Source: Chloroflexota bacterium (GTDB taxonomy: Bacteria > Chloroflexota > UBA6077 > FW602-bin22 > CADDYW01). Taken from it: 64,000 nt of DNA. The stretch lies in assembly GCA_021324795.1 (NCBI GenBank), contig JAJPIK010000023.1:16425-80424 (forward strand). Reading direction: 5' to 3'. This document shows, piece by piece, positions 41,427-50,718 of this stretch; the stretch's first letter is position 1; each line of letters begins with the position of its first letter. A model generated the notes under the pieces. That model had not been told where the DNA came from. It saw only the letters and a program-made list of their open reading frames with translations, and made no database searches. Position numbers and translations under genes: made by a program.

Positions 41427-42602
41427 GTGGACTTCGGCTTGACCCAAGAGCAGAAGCTGATCCTGGAAACGGTCAAGGACTTCACCCGGACTGAGCTGAT
41501 GCCGCTTGAAGAGGAGATGCGCAAGGCCGAACTCGAGGGCTGGGGGGATCAGTTCCCGGATGCCCAGACGACTAACCGTCTGCGTCTCAAGGCGAAGGAT
41601 TTGGGGCTGTGGGGATTGGATACCCCGGAAGAGTACGGTGGACTGAACCTGGGCACGGTGATGATGGCGCTGATCAGCATCGAAGTGAGCCATTGTCTCG
41701 TTCCGTTCCGCTTCGGTGGCTCGGCCGACAACATCCTCTATGCGGGTAATGAAGAACAGAAAAAAGAGTACCTGATACCGACGATCAATGGCGAGCGGAA
41801 GTCATGCTTCGCAATCACCGAGCCAACGGCCGGCTCGGACGCGACAAATATTCGCATGACCGCGACCCGCGACGCTTCGGGCGATTGGATCCTCAACGGC
41901 GAGAAGATTTTCATTACTGGTGGTAATGAGGCAGACTTTGCGATCGTCTTCGCGGTCACCGATAAAGAAAAGGGCTACCGGGGCGGGATTACCGCTTTCC
42001 TGGTCGATCGGGCGATGGGCTGGACCTCCCGTTACGTGCCGACGATGGGGTCCTGGGGGCCAGCACGACTGCTGTTCGATAACGTTCGAGTGCCGAATCG
42101 TAACGTGCTCGGCGAAGTTGGCTGGGGGTTCCGCCTGGCGATGCAGTGGATCGGTGCTGGCCGGGTGCTCATCCCGGCTCGGGCGGTTGGTCAGGCCGAG
42201 CGTCTCCTCCAGATCGGTCTCGACTATGCACGCCAGCGCGTTGCCTTTGGCCATCCAATCGCTGAGTACCAGGCGATCCAATGGATGCTCGCTGACTCGG
42301 CGGTTGAGATCCAATCAACGAAGTGGCTCACTTTCCATGCTGCCTGGAAGCAGGACCAGGGACTCGACAATCGCCACGAAGCCTCGATGGCCAAGCTCCA
42401 TGGTGCCCAGATGGTGAACCAAGTGGCCGATCGTGTGCTCCAGATTCACGGCGGCATGGGCTATACCAAGGAGCTGCCGATCGAACGGCTCTATCGCGAA
42501 GTGCGGCTCTACCGGATCTACGAAGGGACAGACGAAATCCAGAAACGGAGTATTGCCGGAAATCTCATCCAGGGCAGAGTCCGGATTGGAGAGTGGGACT
42601 GA
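41427..42602 (+). CDS. Acyl-CoA dehydrogenase
   Basis: 391-aa FAD enzyme oxidising an acyl-CoA at alpha-beta and reducing ETF. Signatures: CFAITEPTAGSDATNIRMTA (flavin/substrate binding), QVADRVLQIHGGMGYTKELPIERLYREVRLYRIYEGTDEIQKR, where Glu of YEGT is the catalytic base position. GTG 41427 follows AAAGGAG at 8 bp. Its TGA overlaps the ATG of the thiolase-like gene, so the two are translationally coupled. ETF genes are at the end of the same cluster. Chain specificity cannot be told. Confidence 0.93.
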   Translation: MDFGLTQEQKLILETVKDFTRTELMPLEEEMRKAELEGWGDQFPDAQTTNRLRLKAKDLGLWGLDTPEEYGGLNLGTVMMALISIEVSHCLVPFRFGGSADNILYAGNEEQKKEYLIPTINGERKSCFAITEPTAGSDATNIRMTATRDASGDWILNGEKIFITGGNEADFAIVFAVTDKEKGYRGGITAFLVDRAMGWTSRYVPTMGSWGPARLLFDNVRVPNRNVLGEVGWGFRLAMQWIGAGRVLIPARAVGQAERLLQIGLDYARQRVAFGHPIAEYQAIQWMLADSAVEIQSTKWLTFHAAWKQDQGLDNRHEASMAKLHGAQMVNQVADRVLQIHGGMGYTKELPIERLYREVRLYRIYEGTDEIQKRSIAGNLIQGRVRIGEWD

Positions 42603-43747
42603 TGGCGCGGGAAGCGGCGATTGTCGGGGTAGCCGAATCGGATCTCGGCGTAGTGGCGCCGAAGACGGTCCTTCAGTTGCAGGCCCAGGCCGCGAAAGCG
42701 GCGCTCGAGGAAGCTGGCTTGAGCTTCCGGGATGTCGACGCGGTGTTCACCGCGACCTCGGACTGGAGCTGGGGACCATCGATGCTCTTGAGCGAGTATC
42801 TCGGGGTTCGTCCTAAGATCACCGATAGCACGAACATTGGTGGCGCCTCGTTCGAAGCGCACGTTGGCCACGCGGCGTCGGCGATCGCCCTCGGTCGGTG
42901 TGAAGTTGCGCTGATCACCTACGGCTCGACTCAGCGATCACTGGCCAGTCGTACCTTGGGCCGGCCCGGGCCGGCCAGCTACACTGAGCAGTTCGAGCGT
43001 CCGTATGGTCCACCGTTGCCGGTTGGCGCCTATGCGCTGGCGGCACGGCGTCACATGTACGAATTCGGCACGACGTCCGAGCATCTCGCCGAGGTTTCGG
43101 TCGCTACCCGGAAGTGGGCGACTTTAAATCCGAAGGCCTACAAGCGCGAGCCGATCACGATTGCTGATGTACTCAGCTCGCCAATGATCTCCGACCCGCT
43201 CCATCTGCTCGATTGCTGCCTGGTCACTGACGGGGGCGGCGCGGTCGTGGTCACGTCGCTCGAACGCGCGCGTGACTTGCGCAAGCCGCCAATCCGGGTG
43301 CTGGGCCATGCCGAGACCCATACCCACATGACGATCAGCAACATGCCGGATCTCACGCGAACCGGCGCTGCGATCACCGGCCCGACATCGCTCGCCATGG
43401 CTGGAGTGAAGCACGACGACCTGGACGTGGTTGAGATCTACGACAGTTTCACGATCACCGTTCTGCTGACTCTGGAAAATCTCGGCTTCTGTGGTCGTGG
43501 TGAATCCGGGGAGTTCGTTTCGGGACAGCGAACCGCACCGGGCGGCGATTTTCCGATGAATACCAACGGCGGCGGGCTCTCCTATTGCCATCCGGGCATG
43601 TACGGCATCTTCCTCTTGATCGAGGCAGTGCGTCAGTTACGCCTCGAAAGTGGCCCGCGCCAGGTGCCCGATGCCCGATTGGCACTGGTTCACGGCACCG
43701 GGGGAGTCCTTTCGTCGGCCGCGACCTGCGTTCTGGGGAGGGACTGA
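42602..43747 (+). CDS. Thiolase-fold protein, SCP2/Ltp2-like, lacking the nucleophilic Cys
   Basis: 381 aa. The thiolase fold is seen from AAIVGVAESDLG at the N terminus to LVHGTGGVLSSAATCVLGRD at the C terminus. Where a degradative thiolase has its acylated Cys there is TNIGGASFEAHVGHA, with no cysteine, while NTNGGGLSYCHPGMYG is retained. This is the condition of Ltp2-type retro-aldolases, which pair with a DUF35 protein; a DUF35 gene follows 3 bp later. Predicted role: C-C cleavage of a branched beta-hydroxyacyl-CoA, or non-decarboxylating Claisen chemistry. ATG 42602 overlaps the preceding stop. Confidence 0.85.
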   Translation: MAREAAIVGVAESDLGVVAPKTVLQLQAQAAKAALEEAGLSFRDVDAVFTATSDWSWGPSMLLSEYLGVRPKITDSTNIGGASFEAHVGHAASAIALGRCEVALITYGSTQRSLASRTLGRPGPASYTEQFERPYGPPLPVGAYALAARRHMYEFGTTSEHLAEVSVATRKWATLNPKAYKREPITIADVLSSPMISDPLHLLDCCLVTDGGGAVVVTSLERARDLRKPPIRVLGHAETHTHMTISNMPDLTRTGAAITGPTSLAMAGVKHDDLDVVEIYDSFTITVLLTLENLGFCGRGESGEFVSGQRTAPGGDFPMNTNGGGLSYCHPGMYGIFLLIEAVRQLRLESGPRQVPDARLALVHGTGGVLSSAATCVLGRD

Positions 43748-43750
43748 GCG

Positions 43751-44161
43751 ATGATCGAGTACAACCGCCCATTACCGGTGCCGGATGGCGATACGAAGCC
43801 GTACTGGGACGCGGCAAGAGAGCACCGGCTGGTCATCCAACACTGCGCCGATTGCGGGCTGGCGGTTTTTTACCCCCGTGCGATCTGTCCACACTGTGGC
43901 TCGGATCGGTTGCACTGGGTCGACGCGTCGGGGCGTGGTACCGTATATTCTTACACGATCGTCCATCGGGCTCCCGTGGGCTTTACCGACGCCGTCCCCT
44001 ACGTCGTCGCTTTGATCGACCTGGAAGAAGGGGTTCGCTTAATGAGTAATGTAGTAGATTGCACACCGAGTGATGTCCAGATTGGCGAACGGGTCGAAGT
44101 CGTCTTCGAGGACGTCACGCCGGAGATTAGCTTGCCGAAGTTTCGGCTGCGCCGGGTATAA
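43751..44161 (+). CDS. DUF35 OB-fold / zinc-ribbon acyl-CoA-associated protein
   Basis: 136 aa. N-terminal rubredoxin-like zinc ribbon with ligands HCADCGLAVFYPRAICPHCG, then an OB fold (DASGRGTVYSYTIVHRAPVGF, PYVVALIDLEEGVRLMSNV, IGERVEVVFED). DUF35 proteins bind thiolase-fold partners and form the acyl-CoA tunnel, as in the ChsH2-Ltp2 aldolase. Its position right after the thiolase-like gene supports a complex between the two. ATG 43751 follows GGGACTGAG. Confidence 0.9.
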   Translation: MIEYNRPLPVPDGDTKPYWDAAREHRLVIQHCADCGLAVFYPRAICPHCGSDRLHWVDASGRGTVYSYTIVHRAPVGFTDAVPYVVALIDLEEGVRLMSNVVDCTPSDVQIGERVEVVFEDVTPEISLPKFRLRRV

Positions 44162-44168
44162 ATGTCTT

Positions 44169-44196
44169 CTCCCAGGAGAGGGTTAGAGTGAGGGCG
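44169..44196. repeat. Dispersed CTCCCAGGAGAGGGTTAGAGTGAGGG element
   Basis: Related to 19622-19656. It is followed by a GGCGGCC/GGCCGCC hairpin and by ATGGGGCA...TGCCCCAT (about 44227-44253), all inside the gap before the MaoC-like gene. May reduce read-through within the cluster. Confidence 0.5.
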
Positions 44197-44273
44197 GCCT
44201 GGCCGCCGGAGATTCCTTGCCAATTATGGGGCAGGCACGGGGGCTTGCCCCATACAGCGTATGAGGTGAACCA

Positions 44274-44669
44274 GTGCCAATCGATCGATCGATCATCGGC
44301 GCGACGTCTGAGCCGGTCGTCTTCGAAGTCGAGCGCGGCGCGATTCGCAAGCTCGCCCAGGCGATCGGCGACCCAAATCCGGTTTATCAGGCCGGCGAGG
44401 TGGCCCCACCGACATTCCCAACGACTTTTCGGCTGAGCATTCCTCGGCTGAAGCTCGATCCGAACCGCATTCTGCATGGCGGCGAAGAATACGTCTACGA
44501 GCGGCCAATCCGCGCGGGTGACCGCATTACCTGTGTCCGACGGGTAGCCGACGTCTACGTCAAAGAAGGGCGCTCCGGCACGCTGACCTTCGTTGTCAGT
44601 GAGACGGAAGGACGGGATCCAGAAGGCAAGCTCGTGTTTCGCGGCAAGAGTACGGTGATCGTGCGATGA
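44274..44669 (+). CDS. MaoC-like N-terminal-type hydratase subunit (FAS1-like/HadA-like)
   Basis: 131-aa hot-dog-fold protein. Begins (V)PIDRSIIGATSEPVVFEVERGAIRKLAQAIGDPNPVYQAGE, the MaoC_dehydrat_N pattern, and continues YVYERPIRAGDRITCVRRVADVYVKEGRSGTLTF. Such subunits lack the catalytic Asp-His and pair with a catalytic MaoC partner, here the next gene, with which it overlaps by 4 bp (ATGA). The pair would hydrate an enoyl-CoA. GTG 44274 follows GAGGTG. Confidence 0.87.
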   Translation: MPIDRSIIGATSEPVVFEVERGAIRKLAQAIGDPNPVYQAGEVAPPTFPTTFRLSIPRLKLDPNRILHGGEEYVYERPIRAGDRITCVRRVADVYVKEGRSGTLTFVVSETEGRDPEGKLVFRGKSTVIVR

Positions 44670-45100
44670 TTCTCAGAAATCTCAAAGCCGGCGATTCCCT
44701 GCCGCCACTGGTGAAAGAGCCGATCAGCAAAGTCCAGTTACTCAAGTATGCCGGAGCCTCCGGCGACTACAATTTGATTCACACGGACGTCGAAACGGCA
44801 AGGGCGGCTGGATTGGGTGACGTGATCGCCCACGGTATGCTCAGCATGGGGTTTCTCGGACAGTTTCTCACCGACCTGGCTGGCCCGGAGAACGTGCGAC
44901 GACTCCAGGTGCGCTTTGGGGCGATGGTTCGGCTTGGCGACGTGCTCACCTGTCGTGGCATGGTGCAGAGCGTCGAGCCAATCGACGCGGAGCGCAGCTT
45001 GGTCACGTTGGACATCTGGGCAGAAAATCAACGTGGCGAAAAGGTAACGACAGGCGCGGCCGAGGTGTTTTTGGAAGGAGGCGGGCGTGGGACGATTTGA
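44666..45100 (+). CDS. MaoC-like enoyl-CoA hydratase (catalytic subunit)
   Basis: 144-aa hot-dog fold. The hydratase-2 motif is SGDYNLIHTDVETARAAGLGDVIAHGMLSMG, with catalytic Asp and His (D-x4-H). The two overlapping hot-dog genes probably form a heteromer that converts the enoyl-CoA made by the acyl-CoA dehydrogenase into the 3-hydroxyacyl-CoA. Its end overlaps the SDR gene by 14 bp. Confidence 0.9.
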   Translation: MILRNLKAGDSLPPLVKEPISKVQLLKYAGASGDYNLIHTDVETARAAGLGDVIAHGMLSMGFLGQFLTDLAGPENVRRLQVRFGAMVRLGDVLTCRGMVQSVEPIDAERSLVTLDIWAENQRGEKVTTGAAEVFLEGGGRGTI

Positions 45101-45848
45101 CGGACGCGTAGCGATTTTGACCGGGGCCGGACGAGGCATCGGCGCGGCGACGGCGCGAACCTTGGCAGCCCAAGGTGCCGTGGTCGCAGTGACCGACTAC
45201 GACCGCGAGCCGGCCGAGGAAACCGCGGCAGCGATTCGCGAGGTGGGGGGAACTGCGGTCGCTTACCAGCTTGACGTGACCAATCGTGAACTGGTGGACG
45301 AAGTAGTCGAGGAGGTGGCGAATCGATTTGGTCGTCTCGACATCCTTGTCGCCTGCGCCGGTTTGATTCGAGACAATTTGCTTTTCAAGATGACCGACGA
45401 CGACTGGGACGTCGTCATCGATACCCATCTCAAAGGGAGCTTCCTGGTCGCGCGTGCTGCCCAGGCCCACATGGTGAAGCAGCGTTACGGCAAGATGGTC
45501 TTCACTTCGTCGACCTCGGCGTTGGGTAACCGGGGTCAGGCAAACTATTCGTCGGCCAAGGCCGGCTTGCAAGGACTCACCCGGACCCTGGCGATCGAGT
45601 TAGGGCCATTCAACGTCAATGTGAATGCGATTGCGCCGGGCTTCGTCGAAACCCGCATGACCCGCCAAACCGCCGAGCGACAGGGTATCGATTGGGAGCA
45701 ATTCGTTCGGGACGCGGCTGCCCGCATTCCGCTTCGACGGACTGGGAAGCCCGAGGATATCGCGAACGTCGTCGCCTTCCTGGTCAGCGACGAGGCAGGC
45801 TATGTCAGCGGTCAAATTATTTACGTGGCCGGCGGACCGAGAGGATAG
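45087..45848 (+). CDS. SDR-family oxidoreductase (FabG/3-hydroxyacyl-CoA dehydrogenase-like)
   Basis: 253-aa classical short-chain dehydrogenase. Cofactor motif TGAGRGIGAA, NNAG equivalent LVACAGL, catalytic Ser in TSSTSALGN and YSSAK (Tyr-x3-Lys), and the PGFVETRM loop. Asp in VTDYDREPAEE after beta-2 favours NAD. Presumably oxidises the 3-hydroxyacyl-CoA in this pathway. GTG 45087 is behind GGAGG and lies inside the end of the MaoC gene. Confidence 0.9.
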   Translation: MGRFDGRVAILTGAGRGIGAATARTLAAQGAVVAVTDYDREPAEETAAAIREVGGTAVAYQLDVTNRELVDEVVEEVANRFGRLDILVACAGLIRDNLLFKMTDDDWDVVIDTHLKGSFLVARAAQAHMVKQRYGKMVFTSSTSALGNRGQANYSSAKAGLQGLTRTLAIELGPFNVNVNAIAPGFVETRMTRQTAERQGIDWEQFVRDAAARIPLRRTGKPEDIANVVAFLVSDEAGYVSGQIIYVAGGPRG

Positions 45849-45854
45849 GAGTTC

Positions 45855-46655
45855 ATGCACATCGTCGTGCTCATTAAGCACGTACTAGATCCAGAAATTC
45901 CTGCCCGAGCCTTCCGGGTGGATCGTCGAAGGAAGGTGCCGGACGTACCGCGTGCAGCCCAAACCATGAGTATCTTTGACGGAAATGCACTCGAGCTCGC
46001 CCTGAAGCTGCGCGAGCAGCGCAGTGGAGATACCAAGATTACCGCCGTGACGCTCGGCGATCGTTTGGCGACTGATGTCTTGCGGAAGGCGTTGGCCTTG
46101 ACTGCCGATGCGGCGGTGCTGATCAGCGATTCGGCCCTCGACGGACTCGATTCGGTGGGCAAAGCGCGGGTATTGGCGGCCGCGGTCCAAAAGCTCGCAC
46201 CGGTCGAGATCGTCATCGCAGGGCGACAAGCGGCCGACTGGGAAGACGGACAAGTTGGCGGAATGCTTGCCGAAGTGCTGGGCTGGCCTTGCCTGAGCTT
46301 TGTCTCGCAACTGACGATCTCTGATGAGGCGATCCAAGCCCGGCGTGAGATCGACGATGGCTACCAGGTGTATCGGCTGGCCGGGCCCACGGTGCTGACT
46401 GCGACGAACTCCGAGCATAACGTGCCGCGCATCGCCAAGGTGCGCGACGCGATGCTGGCGGCGCGCAAGCCGATCACGACATGGACCGCGAGTGATCTTG
46501 GCGTGAGCGCTGACGAACTGAAAGATACGGCAGTCGAGCTCGTCGATCTCTTCGTCCCGGAGCCGCCGAAGCGCGCCGAGATGATTGACGGCGAGACGGC
46601 GGCCGAGCGTGCCCGTCGGCTTGCCCAACGCATGCGCGAGCTAAACCTGATCTGA
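45855..46655 (+). CDS. etfB: Electron transfer flavoprotein beta subunit
   Basis: 266 aa. ETF-beta begins MHIVVLIKHVLDPEIPARAFRVD and has the AMP-binding region (RQAADWEDGQVGGMLAEVLG) and TVLTATNSEHNVPRIAKVRDAMLAARKPI, the family signature near residue 180. Works with the alpha subunit to carry electrons from acyl-CoA dehydrogenase to the quinone pool. Starts 6 bp after the SDR gene. Confidence 0.93.
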   Translation: MHIVVLIKHVLDPEIPARAFRVDRRRKVPDVPRAAQTMSIFDGNALELALKLREQRSGDTKITAVTLGDRLATDVLRKALALTADAAVLISDSALDGLDSVGKARVLAAAVQKLAPVEIVIAGRQAADWEDGQVGGMLAEVLGWPCLSFVSQLTISDEAIQARREIDDGYQVYRLAGPTVLTATNSEHNVPRIAKVRDAMLAARKPITTWTASDLGVSADELKDTAVELVDLFVPEPPKRAEMIDGETAAERARRLAQRMRELNLI

Positions 46656-46668
46656 CCGAGGAGACACG

Positions 46669-47652
46669 GTGGCATACGTATTGGTCGCGGCACTGCTTCG
46701 CAACGGCGCGGTGACGTCGAACGTTATGGATCTGCTCGGCGGGGCTCGGGCAATGGCCGACGCCACGAATGGCCGAGTCGCGGTGCTGGCGCTTGGCGCG
46801 GGCGAGGAAAAGGTGACGAGCGAACTGATCGCGCGAGGCGCGGATGACGTGCTTACCTGGAGCAATCGTGCGCTCGCCTCGTGGTCGGGCGAAGCCGGGG
46901 TGGCGGCGCTGGTGGCGGCGGCAGAACTGACCAGTCCCGATGTGATTCTGATGGTGGCGGATAGCGCTGGCCGTGACTGGGCCCCGAGGCTGGCCTTTCG
47001 CCTGGGAGCCGGGCTGATAACTGAGGCGACCGGTTGGAAATTGGATGAAGGCAAGCCGGTATTCACTCGGATGGTCTTTGGTGGCAAGGCCCATGCAGTG
47101 CAGGCGTCACGGCGGCCGGTCAGTGTAGCGACGGTCAAGCCGGGCGCGACGAGAGCACGGCCGCCTGATGCAAGGCGAACCGGCAACGTGCGGCCGCTCG
47201 ACCTCGCTTTCTCCCCCTCTGCAGGATTCCCCGTGCTCGTCGAAACGGCAGTCGAGGCGCCAAAGGGGCCACGTCTCGATGATGCCCGGATTATCGTCTC
47301 GGGGGGACGTGGTCTCAGCGGTTCAGAAAACTTCTCCTATCTCCACGAACTCGCCGAAGTTCTGGGGGCAGCGGTCGGCGCCTCGCGCGCCGCGGTCGAC
47401 GCCGGCTGGGTGCCAGCATCCTGGCAGATTGGCCAGACCGGCAAGGTCGTCGCGCCGGACCTTTATATCGCCGTTGGCATCTCCGGCGCCAGCCAGCACC
47501 TGGCGGGTTGCGCCCAGGCAAAAGCCATCGTCGCGATCAACATCGCCGAAGACGCCCCGATCTTTGATCAAGCCCGCCTCGGCGTGATCGGCGATTTTCG
47601 CGAGGTCGTGCCGGCACTCACGGCAGCGTTGAAGGAGATGCTGGGGAAATGA
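46669..47652 (+). CDS. etfA: Electron transfer flavoprotein alpha subunit
   Basis: 327 aa. C-terminal FAD-binding domain is clear: [65 protein letters not shown], and [29 protein letters not shown]. No ferredoxin domain, so a plain, non-bifurcating-type alpha cannot be excluded or proved. Starts 13 bp after etfB behind GAGGAG. Last gene of the acyl-CoA cluster, convergent with the glycosyltransferase gene. Confidence 0.95.
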   Translation: MAYVLVAALLRNGAVTSNVMDLLGGARAMADATNGRVAVLALGAGEEKVTSELIARGADDVLTWSNRALASWSGEAGVAALVAAAELTSPDVILMVADSAGRDWAPRLAFRLGAGLITEATGWKLDEGKPVFTRMVFGGKAHAVQASRRPVSVATVKPGATRARPPDARRTGNVRPLDLAFSPSAGFPVLVETAVEAPKGPRLDDARIIVSGGRGLSGSENFSYLHELAEVLGAAVGASRAAVDAGWVPASWQIGQTGKVVAPDLYIAVGISGASQHLAGCAQAKAIVAINIAEDAPIFDQARLGVIGDFREVVPALTAALKEMLGK

Positions 47653-47741
47653 GGGACTCTGCATTGTGCATAAGAGATTGAACGCCCCCGGACGCGGTGA
47701 GTTTGTTTCCTTGACTATGATTGGAATTCCTGAATCGGGCG

Positions 47742-49286
47742 TTAGTTGACACGCTGGTAAACGTAGACTTCGCGCGCATTCCAGGCCGGAAAGGGAGCGT
47801 CGATCACCTTGATGAGATGATAATCCTTAATAAACCAAGGAGCCATGGTTAGTGGATTTTGGAGAAAGACATCAATCGATACGATGTAGTTGGGGCGCGC
47901 ATCGCGGACTAAATCCGCCGGCAGGGCGTGTCCCTGATATTGTAGCGGCAGCGGGTAGTAACGTGTAGCTATGGGTGAAACTAGCCCTACGGTGTCCAGG
48001 ACGTTAACGCTCGTGTGATAGCCAAAGGCACCGATTTCCGGGAGAGCGACGACGTCACCGGGCTTGAGTTGGGGGGCAAGAAACTGCGCCGCGGCGATAT
48101 AGGCGTCTTCGCGCACGAGCACAGTGCCAAGCGGACGGAATGGGCTCTGACTTGGATTGCGCCAAAGGTTGAGACCAAGAGCCATCCAACTCATAAGGAG
48201 GATGGCACTGCCGGCTCGGAAAAGCCACGCCCGGTGCCGGGTGAGCAACCGGAGAAACGCAGTGAAACCAAGCAAATAGAATGGAACGAGCGGAACGAGG
48301 TACCAATGAAAGAGCATAACATTTCTAAATCCGGCAATTGCGTAAGCCAAGGCAAGCGCCGGAGCAAATGCGACGGCAGGTAAGGTTTCTGGACGTCGAC
48401 GGACGAAGCGGACGAGGCGAGGCAGGGCCGCGATTCCGACGACGAGGACTATCCTTCCAAGAAATAACCCGACGTCATAGGCTGTCGGTAGAACGACGGT
48501 TTCAGATACACTCAACCCAGGAAGGCCGAGTTGGACTAGCAGCCACTTGGCATTCGCGAGCGGGTCAGAGCTCGAGTATACTACCGCTTTCGCGTCCATG
48601 CTCTGTGGAATTGGGCTGCCAAAATACATGAATGCAAAGGCAATCCACGGGGCGAGTAGTGCAAGGTTGATTAGAGCGATCCGCCACGGCTTTCTTTGGT
48701 CAGTCAATAGTCGTCGGCCGATGATGAGAGCTGTTACCAGGATTCCTTCGGGTCGGGTTAGAGTCGCCAAGGCAGAAGCAGTGCCGGCCAAAGTGGGGCG
48801 GTCGTCCACGTCGGCTAAAACCGCTGAAATGACCCACATGATGAACAGGGGAGTTTCCATGCCACCAGTTGTAAAGGCGATGCTCGCAGCCGAACCGGCG
48901 AAAAGCAGTGAGACGAGACCGGCCCACGTGGTGGGCAAGTCGAGGCGACGCGCGAGCCAAAAGAGTAAGAATGTCGTGACTCCGTCTGCCGTTGCTCCAA
49001 CGGCGAGTGCGATCTTGGGGAGACTACCTAAGCCCAGATGGTCACCGACGGCCAGTAGGAGCGTCCAGAGTGGAGTGGTAGTGCCAAGGACATGCTGGTT
49101 AGGGTTGTAAACGAAGCCCACCCCCGCTGCTACGTTTCGCGCATAGCGAAAGGTGATGTAGGCATCATCGATGGTTAGCGGTCCAATAGACAGCCGAATG
49201 AGAATCGCGAGCAGCCCAATGCCAAGGGACAAGAGCCAGGGCACAAGGTATGCGAAGGATCCATCCCCACGGGTTAACATGCGCAC
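47742..49286 (-). CDS. Polytopic glycosyltransferase (GT39/ArnT-like superfamily)
   Basis: 514 aa, about ten to twelve membrane helices. First extracytoplasmic loop carries the acidic GT-C motif IDDAYITFRYARNVAAGVGFVYNP, with GTTTPLWTLLLA following. Enzymes of this kind transfer sugar from a polyprenyl-phosphate donor to an acceptor outside the membrane. GTG 49286 follows AGGAG. It lies downstream of two GT87 genes and the Tad locus on the same strand, so pilus or surface-protein glycosylation is a reasonable guess. Confidence 0.8.
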   Translation of the reverse strand: MRMLTRGDGSFAYLVPWLLSLGIGLLAILIRLSIGPLTIDDAYITFRYARNVAAGVGFVYNPNQHVLGTTTPLWTLLLAVGDHLGLGSLPKIALAVGATADGVTTFLLFWLARRLDLPTTWAGLVSLLFAGSAASIAFTTGGMETPLFIMWVISAVLADVDDRPTLAGTASALATLTRPEGILVTALIIGRRLLTDQRKPWRIALINLALLAPWIAFAFMYFGSPIPQSMDAKAVVYSSSDPLANAKWLLVQLGLPGLSVSETVVLPTAYDVGLFLGRIVLVVGIAALPRLVRFVRRRPETLPAVAFAPALALAYAIAGFRNVMLFHWYLVPLVPFYLLGFTAFLRLLTRHRAWLFRAGSAILLMSWMALGLNLWRNPSQSPFRPLGTVLVREDAYIAAAQFLAPQLKPGDVVALPEIGAFGYHTSVNVLDTVGLVSPIATRYYPLPLQYQGHALPADLVRDARPNYIVSIDVFLQNPLTMAPWFIKDYHLIKVIDAPFPAWNAREVYVYQRVN

Positions 49287-49332
49287 ATTTAACTCCTGAA
49301 TTCACGCTGGCAACGATTGTGGTCAGGCATTT

Positions 49333-50691
49333 CTAGTCAGGAGATCTCAAAACGGCTTTCGTTTGCTTCGCAAGCCCTGACTGGAGTGGCCGGGGGGCGA
49401 TGGCCGGGTATCGTGAGCAGACGTCAGACACCAGTAGTCCTAACGTCGCGACCAGACAAACCATCCAATAGGAACCGAAGCCAACCTCATGACCAAGCAA
49501 TGGTCCCAAGGCGATGAGTACGACCGGAAATGGCACGATCAGGAGGCCGGCGACGATACGCCAGGACAAAGACCAGGGCCGACCAAAGAAGACCGGCAGC
49601 AAAAGCACTGTGTAGCCGACCCAAGTGATCGGTGACGTGAGAAGCGATGCCACGATTGCAATCCCACTGAGATCTTCTGCTCCTGGGCGCAGGCGCCAGA
49701 CCAAGGCGGCGAGAGCTACGAGGAGGAGGGCGCTCAGCATTGCGCCAACCGGACCGACTCCGAGGCGCGCGGCAAAGCTGATCAGCGATGCGTTGCTCTC
49801 CGCCTGCACCCAATAGACATGCGCCGAGGCCTGATACCACTGGAGATAGACCTGCGGACCGTAAATGACGGCTGGAATTGCACTGAGCACCAGGGTGGTT
49901 GTTCCGGCGACCATCGCTGGTGTCACGTACCCGCCGAGCAACAATAGGCCAGGCCAGACCAGGAAGTTCGGCTTGATCGCGACGACGAGGCCGATCAGGA
50001 TACCTGCCACGATCTGATTCCGGTTGTGAAGAAAGAGGAAGGCTGCCGTCAATGCGAGGAGGATCGCGATATAGATCTGGCCGAGTTGGAGTGTGCCCCA
50101 TAATCCAGCTAAAGCAAAAACCCACAGCAGGCGTCGAAAATTGACGAATCCGGGGAAAGCCCGGACCAGAAGGGTAACACTCGTGAGGAAAAGTAAAAAG
50201 GAGAAGAGGTGCCACGCTCGAAAAGCGGTGTAAAGAGGGAAGTCAGCCACCGGCTGAAACGCTAGGACCGATAGTGGAGGATTGAGGTTAGGCGCTGCTT
50301 CCCAGGTGTGCGGATCAACTTGAAGCATAAAAGTTAATGGATAGACAAGAAAAGGATTCTGACCGCGGGCAGCAGCTTGGCCTGATGCCATGAACGATGC
50401 GAAGTCATAGGTCGGTAAGTCTCGATGATTGACAATAATGGACGAAAATGGCAACCCGGGCGGAATTGCGTAGCTAACACCAAAGACAATGACCAGAAAC
50501 ATCGCGACGTATATCATGACGTTGGCAAAGGTAATGCCAAAACGATAGAGAGCTCGCCGCCAATTGCCTCGGCGAAGACAGGTAACAAAGTCGTCCGTGA
50601 TCAGTGGAACTGTCGGGCGGCTCTGAGCCCATCTATCGGAGTTATCCCGACTCGCCCAGGAAAGCTCCCTCCGACTGATCAGTTCGTGCAT
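49333..50691 (-). CDS. DUF2029 (GT87) family polytopic mannosyltransferase, paralogue 2
   Basis: 452 aa, about ten helices. Recognised by FGVSYAIPPGLPFSSIIVNHRDLPTYDFASFMASGQAA, NLNPPLSVLAFQP, RAWHLFSFLLFL, GLWGTLQLGQIYIAILLAL and VAIKPNFLVWPGL. GT87 enzymes use polyprenyl-phosphomannose. ATG 50691 is preceded by AAGGAG; the in-frame ATG at 50727 overlaps the previous gene. Clearly a tandem duplicate of the gene upstream. Confidence 0.88.
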   Translation of the reverse strand: MHELISRRELSWASRDNSDRWAQSRPTVPLITDDFVTCLRRGNWRRALYRFGITFANVMIYVAMFLVIVFGVSYAIPPGLPFSSIIVNHRDLPTYDFASFMASGQAAARGQNPFLVYPLTFMLQVDPHTWEAAPNLNPPLSVLAFQPVADFPLYTAFRAWHLFSFLLFLTSVTLLVRAFPGFVNFRRLLWVFALAGLWGTLQLGQIYIAILLALTAAFLFLHNRNQIVAGILIGLVVAIKPNFLVWPGLLLLGGYVTPAMVAGTTTLVLSAIPAVIYGPQVYLQWYQASAHVYWVQAESNASLISFAARLGVGPVGAMLSALLLVALAALVWRLRPGAEDLSGIAIVASLLTSPITWVGYTVLLLPVFFGRPWSLSWRIVAGLLIVPFPVVLIALGPLLGHEVGFGSYWMVCLVATLGLLVSDVCSRYPAIAPRPLQSGLAKQTKAVLRSPD

Positions 50692-50702
50692 AGCATCTCC
50701 TT

Positions 50703-50718
50703 CGTGATCCGGATCACG
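50703..50718. repeat. Perfect 16-bp palindrome CGTGATCCGGATCACG
   Basis: Covers the stop codon of the first GT87 gene and ends 11 bp before the ATG of the second. Could fold as a short hairpin between the two cistrons or bind a dimeric protein. Confidence 0.6.
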
